From Arcobacter cloacae (lineage in GTDB: Bacteria > Campylobacterota > Campylobacteria > Campylobacterales > Arcobacteraceae): DNA of 64,000 nucleotides. Below the pieces are notes generated by a model. That model ran no database searches, was not told the origin of the DNA, and worked only from the letters and a program-made list of their open reading frames with translations. Positions 43,026 through 52,116 of this stretch are shown in pieces. Location of the stretch: NCBI RefSeq assembly GCF_013201935.1, contig NZ_CP053833.1, positions 682,001 to 746,000 of the forward strand, written 5' to 3'. A program made the translations under genes and the position numbers. Position 1 is the first letter of the stretch. Each line of letters opens with the position of its first letter.

Positions 43026-43679
43026 ATGATAAAAAGTTTGAAGTTAAAAAATCTATTATTAATAGCTTGTGCAGCCTTTGTATTTACGGCTTGTTCTTCA
43101 AAAGAGGAGCAAGAATATAATAAACCAGCTCTTTATTGGTATAACAAAATGATGAAGCAAATATCTTCAGGTGATTTAGACCAAGCAGATGATACTTACA
43201 CATCTTTAGAGAGTGAACATAGAAATTCACCATTTATTCCAAGTGCAATGTTAATACTTGTAAATGCTCATATTGATGAAGAACAATATGCTTTAGCAAA
43301 CTTCTATTTAGATGAGTACATTAAAAGATTTGGATTAAGTAAAGATATTGATTACGCTAGATACTTAAAAATTAAAGCAAACTTTTTAGGATTTAGATAT
43401 CAATTCAGAGATCAACAATTAGTAGAAGATACAATTGCACAAATTCAAGATTTTAAAACTAAATATAAAAATTCACCTTATATGCCTTTAGTTGATACAA
43501 TAAATTCAAGATTATATATGGCTAAGGCTTCTATGGACAAAGAGATTGCTGAACTTTATATTAGAAGAGACAAAGAAAAAGCAGCAACTTTTTATGAACA
43601 AAAAGTTCAAAATTCTTGGGTAAATCCAGCAGAAATTGAACCTGTGAAAGTACCATTTTATAGATCAATATTTGAATAA
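43026..43679 (+). CDS. bamD: BamD, outer-membrane assembly lipoprotein
   Basis: Lipoprotein of the BAM complex for insertion of outer-membrane proteins. The start at ATG 43026 has GAAAGGAT upstream; the frame from 43008 adds six residues without a ribosome site. Lipobox FVFTAC gives lipid Cys23. The rest is TPR-like helices (about 35-200): YWYNKMMKQISSGDLDQADD, then HRNSPFIPSAMLILVNAHID and LANFYLDEYIKRFGLSKDID, as in BamD. 217 residues, short for BamD but normal for Campylobacterota. Followed closely by lon. Confidence 0.92.
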   Translation: MIKSLKLKNLLLIACAAFVFTACSSKEEQEYNKPALYWYNKMMKQISSGDLDQADDTYTSLESEHRNSPFIPSAMLILVNAHIDEEQYALANFYLDEYIKRFGLSKDIDYARYLKIKANFLGFRYQFRDQQLVEDTIAQIQDFKTKYKNSPYMPLVDTINSRLYMAKASMDKEIAELYIRRDKEKAATFYEQKVQNSWVNPAEIEPVKVPFYRSIFE

Positions 43680-43717
43680 TTTTAATAAATTATAATATTT
43701 TTAGGAGTTAAGTAAAA

Positions 43718-46141
43718 ATGGAATTAGAAAATTATGATGAATTTCCACAAACTATACCATTAATTATTGAAGATGATATATTTTTATACCCTTTTATGAT
43801 TGCTCCTTTATTTTTAGGTAATGAGCAAAATATTAAAGCAGTTGAATATGCAATTGAACATAACAAACTTGTAGTTGTTACAGTTTCAAAGCATGGAAAA
43901 GAAGGGAAAAGAGAAACAGATTCTTTTTATGATGTTGGAGTTGTTGGAAATATAATGAGAAAAGTATCTTTACCTGATGGAAAGATAAAAGTTCTTTTTC
44001 AAGGATTAACAAAAGGTAAAATTACAAACTTTAATCCAGAAGAACCTTTATTTGCAGGAATTGATGTTTTAAAAAGCGAAGAACCAAATGAGCAAAGTAT
44101 AAAATCAGTAATTGAAGTTTTAATTGACAATGTAAAAAAATTATCAAGATTAAATTCAAAATTTCCAGCTGATTTAGTAAAAACTATTGAAGAAAATGAT
44201 GATGCTACAAGAATTGCTGATTTAATCTCTTCAGTTTTAAAAGTAAAAAAAGATGAAGCTTATAAACTTTTTTCTCAAACAAATATAGAACAAAGATTAC
44301 TTGATATTATTGAAGTTATCAAAAAAGAGATAGAGTCATTTAAAATTCAAAAAGAGATTACACAAAAAGTAAACTCAAAAATAGAAAAAACTCATAAAGA
44401 TTATTTTTTAAAAGAACAAATCAAAGCTATTCAAAAAGAGCTTGGAACTGATAATCAAAAAGATCAAGAAATAAAATCGTATAAAAAGAGATTAAAAGCT
44501 AAAAAAGAGTTTATGCCAAAAGAGGCTTATAAAGAGACAAAAAAACAAATAGAAAAATTAGGTAGAATGAATCCTGATTCTCCTGATTCTTCACTTTTAC
44601 AAACTTATGTTGAACAAGTTTTAGATATTCCTTTTGGAGAATATGCAAATGAAAAAATCTCTGTAAAAAGTGTAGAAGAACAGTTAAATAAAGACCATTA
44701 TTCTTTAGTAAAAGCAAAAGAGAGAATTTCTGAATATTTTGCAGTTAAGCAACTACTTGAACAAAGAAATATTGAAGATTTAAAATCTAAAGGTACTGTT
44801 TTATGTTTTGTAGGACCTCCAGGTGTTGGTAAAACTTCACTTGCAAACTCTATATCAAAAGCACTACAAAGACCACTTATTAGAGTAGCTCTTGGTGGAA
44901 TGGAAGATGTAAATGAGCTTCGAGGACATAGAAGAACTTACGTTGGAGCAATGCCAGGAAGATTAATCAAAGGATTAATTGATGCCAAAAAGATGAATCC
45001 AGTTATGGTTTTAGATGAAATTGATAAATTAGGAGCAAATCACAGAGGTGATCCAACTGCTGTTATGCTTGAGATTTTAGACCCAGAACAAAACCATGAA
45101 TTTAGAGATTTGTATTTAAATTTTCCAGTTGATTTATCGCAAGTGATTTTTGTTTCAACTGCAAATGATGCTAGAAGAATTCCAGCACCTTTAAGAGATA
45201 GAATGGAATTTATAGAGATTTCATCTTATACTCCAAATGAAAAATATCATATTGCAAAAGATTATTTAATTCCTCAAGAGTTAGAAAAACATGGACTTAA
45301 AAAAACTGAAGTTAGTCTAAATAAAGCAACAATTGAGATGATAATAGGAAAATATACAAGAGAAGCAGGGGTTAGAAACCTAAGAAGAGTTTTCTCTAAA
45401 CTATTTAGAAAAGTTGTAAAACAAATTTTAAATGATGAAACAATTGAAAAAGTAACAATTGGTACAAAAGATTTAAAAACATATTTAGATAATCCAATCT
45501 TTGAAATTGATCCAGCTGATAAGAAAAATTCTGTTGGAATTGCAAATGGATTAGCTTGGACAGCAGTTGGTGGAGATGTTTTAAAAATTGAAGCAATTAA
45601 ACTAAAAGGAAAAGGAACTTTAGCAGTTACTGGAAATTTAGGTGAAGTTATGAAAGAGTCTTCAAGAATCTCTTACTCTGTTGTAAAAGTTCTAATTGAT
45701 GAAGGTTCTTTAAAAATTGATGAAGCTATTATTCCAAAAACTGTAAAAGAGGAAGAAGAAAAACAAAAAATAGAAGCAAGTGAAGTTTATAAAAGATATG
45801 ACATACACTTACATATCCCAGAGGGTGCAACTCCAAAAGATGGACCAAGTGCTGGAATTACAATGGCATTAGCAATGGCTTCTGTTTTAAGTAATAAACC
45901 AATCAAAGCAGATGTTGCAATGACTGGTGAACTTACACTTTCTGGAAAAGTTTTACCTATTGGTGGATTAAAAGAGAAGTTAATTGCTGCATATAAAGCA
46001 AAAATGAAAAAAGCTTTAATTCCTAGAAAAAATTTCGATAGAGATTTAGATGAAATACCAGAAGAAGTAAAAGCTTCAATGGAAATAAAAGCTGTTGATA
46101 CAATAGAAGATGTTTTAAAAGAGGCATTGGTTAATCAATGA
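43718..46141 (+). CDS. lon: Lon ATP-dependent protease
   Basis: 807 residues. N-terminal LAN domain (about 10-200), a coiled-coil region, then the AAA+ module: Walker A FVGPPGVGKTSLANS near residue 368, Walker B MVLDEIDKLGAN, and sensor arginines. The protease domain has the catalytic Ser in GATPKDGPSAGITMALA (near 711) and the Lys in PIGGLKEKLIAAYKAKMKKA (near 754). Complete and intact. AGGAG precedes the ATG. Its stop overlaps the next gene's start (ATGA). Confidence 0.98.
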   Translation: MELENYDEFPQTIPLIIEDDIFLYPFMIAPLFLGNEQNIKAVEYAIEHNKLVVVTVSKHGKEGKRETDSFYDVGVVGNIMRKVSLPDGKIKVLFQGLTKGKITNFNPEEPLFAGIDVLKSEEPNEQSIKSVIEVLIDNVKKLSRLNSKFPADLVKTIEENDDATRIADLISSVLKVKKDEAYKLFSQTNIEQRLLDIIEVIKKEIESFKIQKEITQKVNSKIEKTHKDYFLKEQIKAIQKELGTDNQKDQEIKSYKKRLKAKKEFMPKEAYKETKKQIEKLGRMNPDSPDSSLLQTYVEQVLDIPFGEYANEKISVKSVEEQLNKDHYSLVKAKERISEYFAVKQLLEQRNIEDLKSKGTVLCFVGPPGVGKTSLANSISKALQRPLIRVALGGMEDVNELRGHRRTYVGAMPGRLIKGLIDAKKMNPVMVLDEIDKLGANHRGDPTAVMLEILDPEQNHEFRDLYLNFPVDLSQVIFVSTANDARRIPAPLRDRMEFIEISSYTPNEKYHIAKDYLIPQELEKHGLKKTEVSLNKATIEMIIGKYTREAGVRNLRRVFSKLFRKVVKQILNDETIEKVTIGTKDLKTYLDNPIFEIDPADKKNSVGIANGLAWTAVGGDVLKIEAIKLKGKGTLAVTGNLGEVMKESSRISYSVVKVLIDEGSLKIDEAIIPKTVKEEEEKQKIEASEVYKRYDIHLHIPEGATPKDGPSAGITMALAMASVLSNKPIKADVAMTGELTLSGKVLPIGGLKEKLIAAYKAKMKKALIPRKNFDRDLDEIPEEVKASMEIKAVDTIEDVLKEALVNQ

Positions 46142-46734
46142 GCAAATCAAGACGACAGAGTCTAATAGTAAATAACTTTTTTACTTTAGCCTCTATCGTA
46201 ATCATATCTATTACTTTAGTTTTATATTCAAAATATATTTTAAATGATGGTTATGAAGAACCTACAAAAGAGATTGTAACTCCACTTTCTTGTGAAAAAG
46301 AGATTTTTTCTGTTTCAAAAGTTTATAATCAAGAACTTCTAAACGAATCTATGAAGGCTTTATATAGAGGTTTTTATAAATTAGAAGGAAGTTATAAAAA
46401 ATCCCAACAAACTCATACTATTATTGAAGATTTTATTACTTTAGAGGAATTAGATAGTTATTATATAAAAGCTATTGAAAAAACTCCTAAAGAGAATAAA
46501 AACAAATATTTAACCATAAAATATGAGATTTTAGAATATGATAAAAATGATGCAAATAAAAAACTAAGTAATTGTAAGTTTTGTTCAGGAGCTATTTTGA
46601 CCTCTTTTTTAGCAGGTGAAAAAGAGATATTTAAATTTTATATAGATTTTAGATTATATGATAAAAATGAGATAGCTTCAAAAATAGATTGCACTATAAA
46701 GGTATATGAAAACAATGTTAAAAAGATTCAGTAA
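46138..46734 (+). CDS. Membrane-anchored protein downstream of lon, unknown
   Basis: 198 residues with one N-terminal membrane segment (NNFFTLASIVIISITLVLYS) after a basic start, so the rest is probably periplasmic. The body has three Cys (PLSCEKE, and the close pair NCKFC) and is mostly polar, with IKYEILEYDKNDANKKLSNC in the middle and FYIDFRLYDKNEIASKIDCT near the end. The start overlaps the lon stop (ATGA). The end overlaps the rhomboid gene by 29 bases. No family recognised. Possible substrate or partner of rhomboid is speculation. Confidence 0.75.
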   Translation: MSKSRRQSLIVNNFFTLASIVIISITLVLYSKYILNDGYEEPTKEIVTPLSCEKEIFSVSKVYNQELLNESMKALYRGFYKLEGSYKKSQQTHTIIEDFITLEELDSYYIKAIEKTPKENKNKYLTIKYEILEYDKNDANKKLSNCKFCSGAILTSFLAGEKEIFKFYIDFRLYDKNEIASKIDCTIKVYENNVKKIQ

Positions 46735-47254
46735 AAAAGATTTTACAGCTACAAATATATTGATAATTATTACAGTTTTAATGTATATAATTCAAATAAA
46801 TATCTCTCAAGGTGGTCTATTTTTAGGCTTAAATCTCTATTTTTTAGTTTATGACTTTTGGTGGCAACCACTAAGCACAATGTTTGCCCATGGAGGAATA
46901 GCTCACCTTGGTATGAATATGTTTGTTTTATGGCAATTTGGAAATCTAATAGAGAGATTTAGAGGTGCAAAAGAGTTAGTGGCTCTTTATTTTATAACAG
47001 GAATTGCTACTTCTTTACTCTCTTTTTTATACATATTTTATTTAGACCCACAAGTAAATCTTGTAGGAGCTTCGGGTGCTATTTGTGCTTTACTTGGATA
47101 TGTGGCATATTTTGATAAAACACAAAGAAATGGGATAATAACTTGGGTTTTATTAATCTCTGTGGTACCGTTGATTATTGGACTTCCAATAGCTTGGTAT
47201 GCTCATTTTATTGGTTTGGCTGTTGGATTTTTATATGGGATTATTAGAAGATAA
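46706..47254 (+). CDS. Rhomboid-family intramembrane serine protease
   Basis: 182 residues, six membrane helices. Catalytic Ser is in VNLVGASGAICALLG; the catalytic His is in AWYAHFIGLAVGFLYG; the third signature HGGIAHLGMNMFVLWQFGN contains the conserved Asn/His helix. Either ATG 46706 or 46715 may be used: the ribosome site AAAGG is 3 bases before the first and 12 before the second, neither ideal. The last 33 residues are repeated, with changes, at 51080-51178, so this gene marks the left side of an inserted block. Confidence 0.9.
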   Translation: MKTMLKRFSKKDFTATNILIIITVLMYIIQINISQGGLFLGLNLYFLVYDFWWQPLSTMFAHGGIAHLGMNMFVLWQFGNLIERFRGAKELVALYFITGIATSLLSFLYIFYLDPQVNLVGASGAICALLGYVAYFDKTQRNGIITWVLLISVVPLIIGLPIAWYAHFIGLAVGFLYGIIRR

Positions 47255-47385
47255 ATCACACAAAAAGTTCTCTTAATTTTGTGGAAGTTAAATTTTTTAT
47301 ACTATTTATAATAAAAAATAAGTTTTTTTGCTTAACAATTAATTATTTGAACTGTATAAAAATCTTTTATTTAAAATTATATTTG

Positions 47386-47391
47386 TATAAT
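47386..47391 (+). promoter_or_regulatory. -10 box just before the IS-split gene
   Basis: TATAAT ends six bases before the ATG at 47397, so transcription would begin at or near the start codon and the mRNA would be leaderless. Otherwise the gap 47255-47396 shows no strong structure. Confidence 0.35.
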
Positions 47392-47396
47392 AACAA

Positions 47397-49182
47397 ATGA
47401 TAATCTTTTCAAATATTTTTAAAACATTAAAATCATTTTACTACAATTTGACACAAATGATATATATAATTTTAGGCTTTAGTCAATTAGGTTTTTTATG
47501 TGTTTATTTAGAACAAAATAATTTATTCTTAATTTTAATACATTTAACTCTTATAGAAACACTTTTTATCTCATATAAGACTATTCATTCAAAAAAGTTT
47601 TTATCTATCTATGGTTTTTATTTATTACTTAAATATATCTTTTCATCTTTCATATTTTTGTATAATTCAAATTATATAGACTACTATTTTTTAGTTACCT
47701 TCCAGCTTTTATTTTTCTTTTTTAATATTGATACAGTAAATATTTATAGAAATAAACAAATTAAAGTTTTATCTTTTCTATTTTTAGTAACTTTATCAAC
47801 AACTATATCTATGTTAAGTAGTAATAATTTTTCATTTTTATTTGTAATTTATTTAATATCTGTGTATTATATTCTTAAAAGTAAAGTGCTTCCAGAAGAA
47901 AACAGATTTTGCCACAATAATCAATTTATTCCTAATATGATACTAAGAAAAATAAAACAGTTACCCATATCTTTTGCAAGTCTTACAATATTAACCTTTA
48001 TTCCTTTTATATATTATTTACAATTAGAATTGACTTTAAAAATCACATTATCTTGTATATTATTTCTTACAATCTTTTATGAATACAGACAATTTTATGG
48101 AGGTTGGTCTTTAAGTTTTGATATTTCAAAAATATTAAAATACTATAAATTGATTATGGTGTTTTCTATATTTTATATTTTATTATTTTGGTTAACTAAT
48201 ATTCAAATAGAGGTAGAAATCTTTAAAGATTATTCAACAAATATATTTAATAATATTTCTAATATTGCAATTCTAAATATCGCAAGTCTTTTTGTGATTC
48301 TTCAATTAAATTATAGTAAGTATGGTTCTTCTTATTTATTATATAAAATATTAAAGTCACCAATTTTATTAATAATCACATTTTTACCAAGTTTAATTTA
48401 TATTTGTAGTTTTTATTTTCTTAAATTGGAACAAGAGCAATATAACATTCTACCTTCATTATTGATTTTATCTTATTTATCAACCTTAAGTTTGTTTTTT
48501 TATACCTATGTTTTTATGGAGACTCAAAATTTGATGAAAAAACTTTTTGAAGATGTTAAGTATGAAGACTTTAATACTTATAAGAATAATATTATTCAGA
48601 CAAAAGAAAGAAATATTGACAGTATTTTAACTATTATTAATAAGATTATTAATAATAATGATACTCCAACTAGTCATTCCTTGTTTTTTTATTTATTTTG
48701 TTGGGTAAATATTAATATTTTACATATAAAGGATCAAGATAGATTTTATCAAACAAAAGAGAATAATAGATTTTATGATTTTTTTATGCTAATCATTCAG
48801 AATATAGTTACTTCAAATAATTTAATACAAAAAAACTTTCTTACAGCAATTAAAGAAATGATAATGTACAAGATAAATTCAGATAACTACATGAATTATG
48901 GTTTAATTTATAGAGTATTATTTTCATATTTAAAGTTGTCATTAGAAAATAAAAATGAAGAAATCTCTAAATTTATTTATGATGTGATTTATTTAAAAAC
49001 ATCAACAATTCTTTTAAATTTAAAAAGATTTGAATTATCAGATTATGAAATGCTTAATTATGATAATGATTATACAACAATGAGTGATTTTGAAAGTGTT
49101 TTTATTGAAAGTTTGAATAGCATTCAAAAAATAGCGATTAAAAATGAACAGAAAGAATTTTTAAGTCATTGTAGATTTATTA
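47397..49182 (+). pseudogene. 5' part of a large membrane-protein gene split by an IS element
   Basis: The open frame from 47397 runs to 49223, but its last 14 codons come from the insertion sequence that begins at 49183. The native part is about 595 codons. It is very A+T-rich, with roughly ten hydrophobic helices in the first 380 residues (LGFLCVYLEQNN region, FLFLVTLSTTISML, IFYILLFWLTNIQ, LLIITFLPSLIYICSF) and a polar cytoplasmic-like second part. No ribosome site precedes the ATG. I do not recognise the family. Joined to 50292-50959 it makes one frame; see the findings. Confidence 0.8.
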
Positions 49183-49206
49183 CTCTCCTAATAAATAATC
49201 TGAATT
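49183..49206. repeat. Left terminal inverted repeat of the IS
   Basis: CTCTCC followed by TAATAAATAATCTGAATT. It matches the reverse complement of the right end except for one or two positions near the outer tip. It carries the last codons of the disrupted host frame. Confidence 0.85.
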
Positions 49207-50250
49207 TTAAGCTGCATACTTAACTTTCGGATGTTTAAAAAAATTAGCTACTTTGTGTGGATTATTTTGTAAAGATAACATATACTTTTCTGTATTTCTT
49301 TTTAAATGTTCTTTATCTTTTGGAACATCATTTCTATTTGCACTTTGTTTATAATCTTGATTCAAATATTCATCAGGATTATAGTCTGGTGAATAAGCAG
49401 GCAGATAAAATAATTTAATTTTATCTTTATGTTCTTCTTCCCATGCTTTTACTAGTTTTGCATGATGTACTCTTAGGTTATCAACTATTAAATATACTTT
49501 TTTACCATTATTAGAATCAATAATTTTTTGACAAAAATCTATGAATCTATCAATATTGATAGATTCATCATACAAGCTAAACATTGATTTACCAGTATTT
49601 GTAATAGCACTAATCATATTTATTTTAAACTTTTTAGCAGTATGCTCAAGAATTGGTTTATTATGAGTTCCTATTGGTGCATATCCTGTTAGATTATTTG
49701 GCATTGATTGACAAGCTGTTTCATCAGCCCACCAAATATCAGCATTATCTTTTTTAGCTTCTTTTTTAATTTTTGGATACTCTTCATTTAACCATTTTTG
49801 AGTATTTACATCTTTTCTCTCATAAGCCCTTTTGATTGGTTTTTTACTTGTAAATTGCCATTTTGAAAGATAATATCCTACTGTTGAGATTGGCATATCA
49901 ATATCAAATTCATATTTTATTAATGTTTGTACAGCCTCTCTTGTCCAAAGTGCAAATTTGAATTTTAACTGTTGTGGATTTGTATCTATTAGCATTTTGA
50001 TGATTTCTGATTCTTGTTGATCTGATAATGTTTTACCTACATTTTTTGGTCGTCCTGCATTTTTAACTTTAAAAATTTTTGTACCATCTTTTTTATATTG
50101 TGTATAGTATGTTGAAATTGTTTGAGCAGATATACCAACTATTTGGGCAACTTCTTTATTTGATATACCTTTCTCTCTTAGTTTCATAGCTATCTTTCTT
50201 TTTTCAGACAACTCTCTTGGTGATAATTTTCTTGCATCTATTTTTTCCAT
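49207..50250 (-). CDS. IS630-family transposase
   Basis: 347 residues, DDE-type. The N-terminal part holds two HTH-like regions (RELSEKRKIAMKLREKGISN with VAQIVGISAQTISTYY). The DDE catalytic domain has its first Asp in ADIWWADETACQSM, second in VYLIVDNLRVHHAKLV and the Glu in LPAYSPDYNPDEYLNQDY. The spacing between the last two is about 34-36 residues, as usual for IS630. No frameshift or stop. The gene fills the element and starts near the right end. Confidence 0.93.
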   Translation of the reverse strand: MEKIDARKLSPRELSEKRKIAMKLREKGISNKEVAQIVGISAQTISTYYTQYKKDGTKIFKVKNAGRPKNVGKTLSDQQESEIIKMLIDTNPQQLKFKFALWTREAVQTLIKYEFDIDMPISTVGYYLSKWQFTSKKPIKRAYERKDVNTQKWLNEEYPKIKKEAKKDNADIWWADETACQSMPNNLTGYAPIGTHNKPILEHTAKKFKINMISAITNTGKSMFSLYDESINIDRFIDFCQKIIDSNNGKKVYLIVDNLRVHHAKLVKAWEEEHKDKIKLFYLPAYSPDYNPDEYLNQDYKQSANRNDVPKDKEHLKRNTEKYMLSLQNNPHKVANFFKHPKVKYAA

Positions 50251-50264
50251 TCAACATTATACTA

Positions 50265-50289
50265 TAATTCAGATTATTTATTAGTGGAG
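50265..50289. repeat. Right terminal inverted repeat of the IS
   Basis: AATTCAGATTATTTAT followed by the outer tip TTAGTGGAG region, the near reverse complement of the left end. The next two bases are the duplicated TA. Confidence 0.82.
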
Positions 50290-50291
50290 TA

Positions 50292-50959
50292 ATAATCATA
50301 GTTTTTTCGTAGAGTTTTCAACTGAAACTGGTGATTATACTTATGAAAAGTGGGATGGTAAAGTTATAGAAGTTTATACACAGTTAAGAAGTTTAAGAAC
50401 TGATATTGATAAATATGTATTAAAGAATGCACAGTTTTCTAGTATTTATATGAAAGATTATAATATCTTTTTTACAGGTGAATCTACTTTACATTTTAAA
50501 TATAATAATTTGATACAAAAGTATGTACTAAATGATTTAGTTCATTTATTAATATACTCTATTGAAAATGATTTAGTAAAATCAGATTCTGATTTTAGTA
50601 TATTTTGGTCAACAATAATTGATATAACTTTCAGAAATAAAGATGAGGATACAATTATGAATTTAATATCAGTTTTTATTTTTTTATTCGATAAGTTAGC
50701 AAAAAAATATATTGATGATAAGGAAAAGAACTCTGTTTTATATTGGGTGTTTCAAAGAGTTCTTCAACTTAAAACATATAAAGAATTAAGTAAAGAAACA
50801 AAAAAACTTATAAACCTCAGAATTGATACTTTATTACAAAAATATCCAAAACTAAATGATTTTGTAGATATTGATATAAATAATGGTTTTGTTAGAATCA
50901 AAGATATTAATTTAATTAAGGACTATGATATTAAAATAGTAAATGATTATCAGATATAA
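50292..50959 (+). pseudogene. 3' part of the IS-split membrane-protein gene
   Basis: The frame is open from 50285 and reads NNHSFFVEFSTETGDYTYEK after the IS, continuing through the ATG at 50450 to the stop at 50957-50959. About 222 codons of native sequence. It is polar with helical stretches (LIYSIENDLVKSDSDFSIFW, IDDKEKNSVLYWVFQRVLQL) and no signal or membrane segment, consistent with a cytoplasmic C-terminal domain. It shares the same composition as the 5' part. It could be translated from the internal ATG 50450, but no ribosome site precedes it. Confidence 0.8.
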
Positions 50960-51070
50960 ATGTTAATAATAGATATAAAAGTAATTTTCTAGTTATATAA
51001 TAAATAAAAATCAAGAGTTTAAGTTGTATAAAAATATAAATATTTAAAATAAGTATTTGTTTGATAGTGG

Positions 51071-51178
51071 TATTTAGTGATTTCTGTTGCACCACTACTT
51101 ATAGGTCTTCCAATTGCTTGGTATGCTCACTTTATAGGTTTTGGAATAGGGTTTTTATATGCAATTATAAGAAGATAG
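51071..51178 (+). pseudogene. Diverged remnant of a rhomboid gene 3' end
   Basis: The sequence ISVAPLLIGLPIAWYAHFIG, then FGIGFLYAIIRR and TAG at 51176-51178, closely repeats the end of the intact rhomboid gene (ISVVPLIIGLPIAWYAHFIG, LAVGFLYGIIRR). The nucleotide match is clearly lower than the protein match. No frame continues upstream: an in-frame TAG lies at 51065. It is a leftover C-terminus with the catalytic His but no Ser, so it is not functional. It marks the right side of the block 47255-51070. Confidence 0.85.
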
Positions 51179-51340
51179 TTAGTTATTTACAAAATAAGTA
51201 ACTACGCTCATAACAGATAAAACAATTGCCATAGCTATAAAAATATCTTTAAGTGTAACAGTTGGATTTAAAATGCCACAATATGGGCATTGTCTTTTTT
51301 TAGGTTCGATTTCATTTTTACAGTTTTTACAAGTAGCGAT
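51179..51340 (-). CDS. Small zinc-ribbon membrane protein with apparent AUC start
   Basis: 53 residues, reading on the minus strand from 51340: IATCKNCKNEIEPKKRQCPYCG, cited in part, then ILNPTVTLKDIFIAMAIVLS and VMSVVTYFVNN. It has a four-Cys zinc ribbon (CKNC and CPYC) followed by one membrane helix. There is no ATG, GTG or TTG at the right place: the codon in the start position is ATC, five to six bases after AAAGGAT. The next ATG is far inside. A real start mutation (ATG to ATC), use of the rare AUC start, or a sequence error are all possible. It ends one base after the rhomboid remnant. Confidence 0.6.
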   Translation of the reverse strand: MATCKNCKNEIEPKKRQCPYCGILNPTVTLKDIFIAMAIVLSVMSVVTYFVNN

Positions 51341-51408
51341 GGAATATCCTTTGAAATTTTTGAAATAGTAGCATATTTATAATTTAAATAAATAATAAAA
51401 GGAAATAG

Positions 51409-51603
51409 ATGCAAAAGATACATATTCAATGTCCTTACTGTTTACAAGCAATCTCTATTTTATTGGATTGTGGAGTGTTTGAACATACAACAGTTATTGA
51501 AGATTGTGAGGTTTGTTGTAGACCTATAGAAGTTTCATACATAGTTGAAAATGGTGAAATAAAAACATATTCATACAATAGCATAGAAGGAAATGAGTTT
51601 TAA
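51409..51603 (+). CDS. CPXCG-motif Cys-rich small protein
   Basis: 64 residues. The family is recognised by CPYCLQAISILLDCGVFEHT with a second Cys pair (EDCEVCCRPIEVSY). It is a small zinc-binding protein of unknown role. ATAAAAGGAAAT precedes the ATG. Twelve bases separate it from the phosphatase gene, with which it forms an operon. Confidence 0.85.
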   Translation: MQKIHIQCPYCLQAISILLDCGVFEHTTVIEDCEVCCRPIEVSYIVENGEIKTYSYNSIEGNEF

Positions 51604-51615
51604 AATGGAGTTAAA

Positions 51616-52077
51616 ATGGAAGTAAAATCGATTTTATTTGTGTGTTTAGGAAATATCTGTAGGTCGCCAATTGCTCAAGGGGTTGCACAAAATTATATAA
51701 AAGAGAAAAATTTAGATTTACAAATAGATAGTGCAGGAACAGGAAGTTGGCATATAGGTGAAGCTCCTTGCGAAAACTCTATAAAAGTAGCACTTTCAAA
51801 TGGTGTTGATATTTCAAAACAAAAAGCAAGACAAGTAAAAAAAGAGGATTTCAAAAAATTTGATTTGATAGTTGGACTTGATAATAGCAATATACAAAAT
51901 CTAAAAAATCTAGGATGTAAAAATTCATTAAAATTAGGAGATTTTGGTTTTGATGGAAAGTGTGTTCCTGATCCATACTTTTTTGAAGGTTTTGAAGGCT
52001 TTGATAAAGTTTATGAAATGATAGATATTTGTGTTAGAAATTTGATTGATGAGTCAATTAATAATCATATATCTTAA
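51616..52077 (+). CDS. Low-molecular-weight protein tyrosine phosphatase
   Basis: 153 residues. The catalytic P-loop is near the start: ILFVCLGNICRSPIAQGVAQ (CX5R, with Cys at about residue 10). The general acid Asp lies in KCVPDPYFFEGFEGFDKVYE. Also typical is IDSAGTGSWHIGEAPCENSI. All catalytic residues are present. Could act on tyrosine-phosphorylated proteins or on arsenate, but no arsenic genes are near. Follows the CPXCG gene by 12 bases. Confidence 0.93.
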   Translation: MEVKSILFVCLGNICRSPIAQGVAQNYIKEKNLDLQIDSAGTGSWHIGEAPCENSIKVALSNGVDISKQKARQVKKEDFKKFDLIVGLDNSNIQNLKNLGCKNSLKLGDFGFDGKCVPDPYFFEGFEGFDKVYEMIDICVRNLIDESINNHIS

Positions 52078-52116
52078 TATTAGCTACAATTGTGAAAAAA
52101 AGTTATAGGGAAAAAT

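Larger units (their letters stand above)
49183..50289 (-). mobile_element. IS630-family insertion sequence, complete
   Basis: 1107 bases from CTCTCC at 49183 to GGAG at 50289, flanked by TA on both sides (49181-49182 and 50290-50291), the target duplication of IS630/Tc1-mariner elements. The ends are inverted repeats of about 24-25 bases with a perfect core AATAAATAATCTGAATT at the left end (49190-49206). One full-length transposase gene lies inside on the minus strand. Both ends and the gene are intact, so the element may still move. Confidence 0.93.

Noticed and set aside
47397-49223. The 608-codon frame as a complete gene
   Set aside because: Its last 14 codons are the end of the IS element; the true frame continues after 50291.
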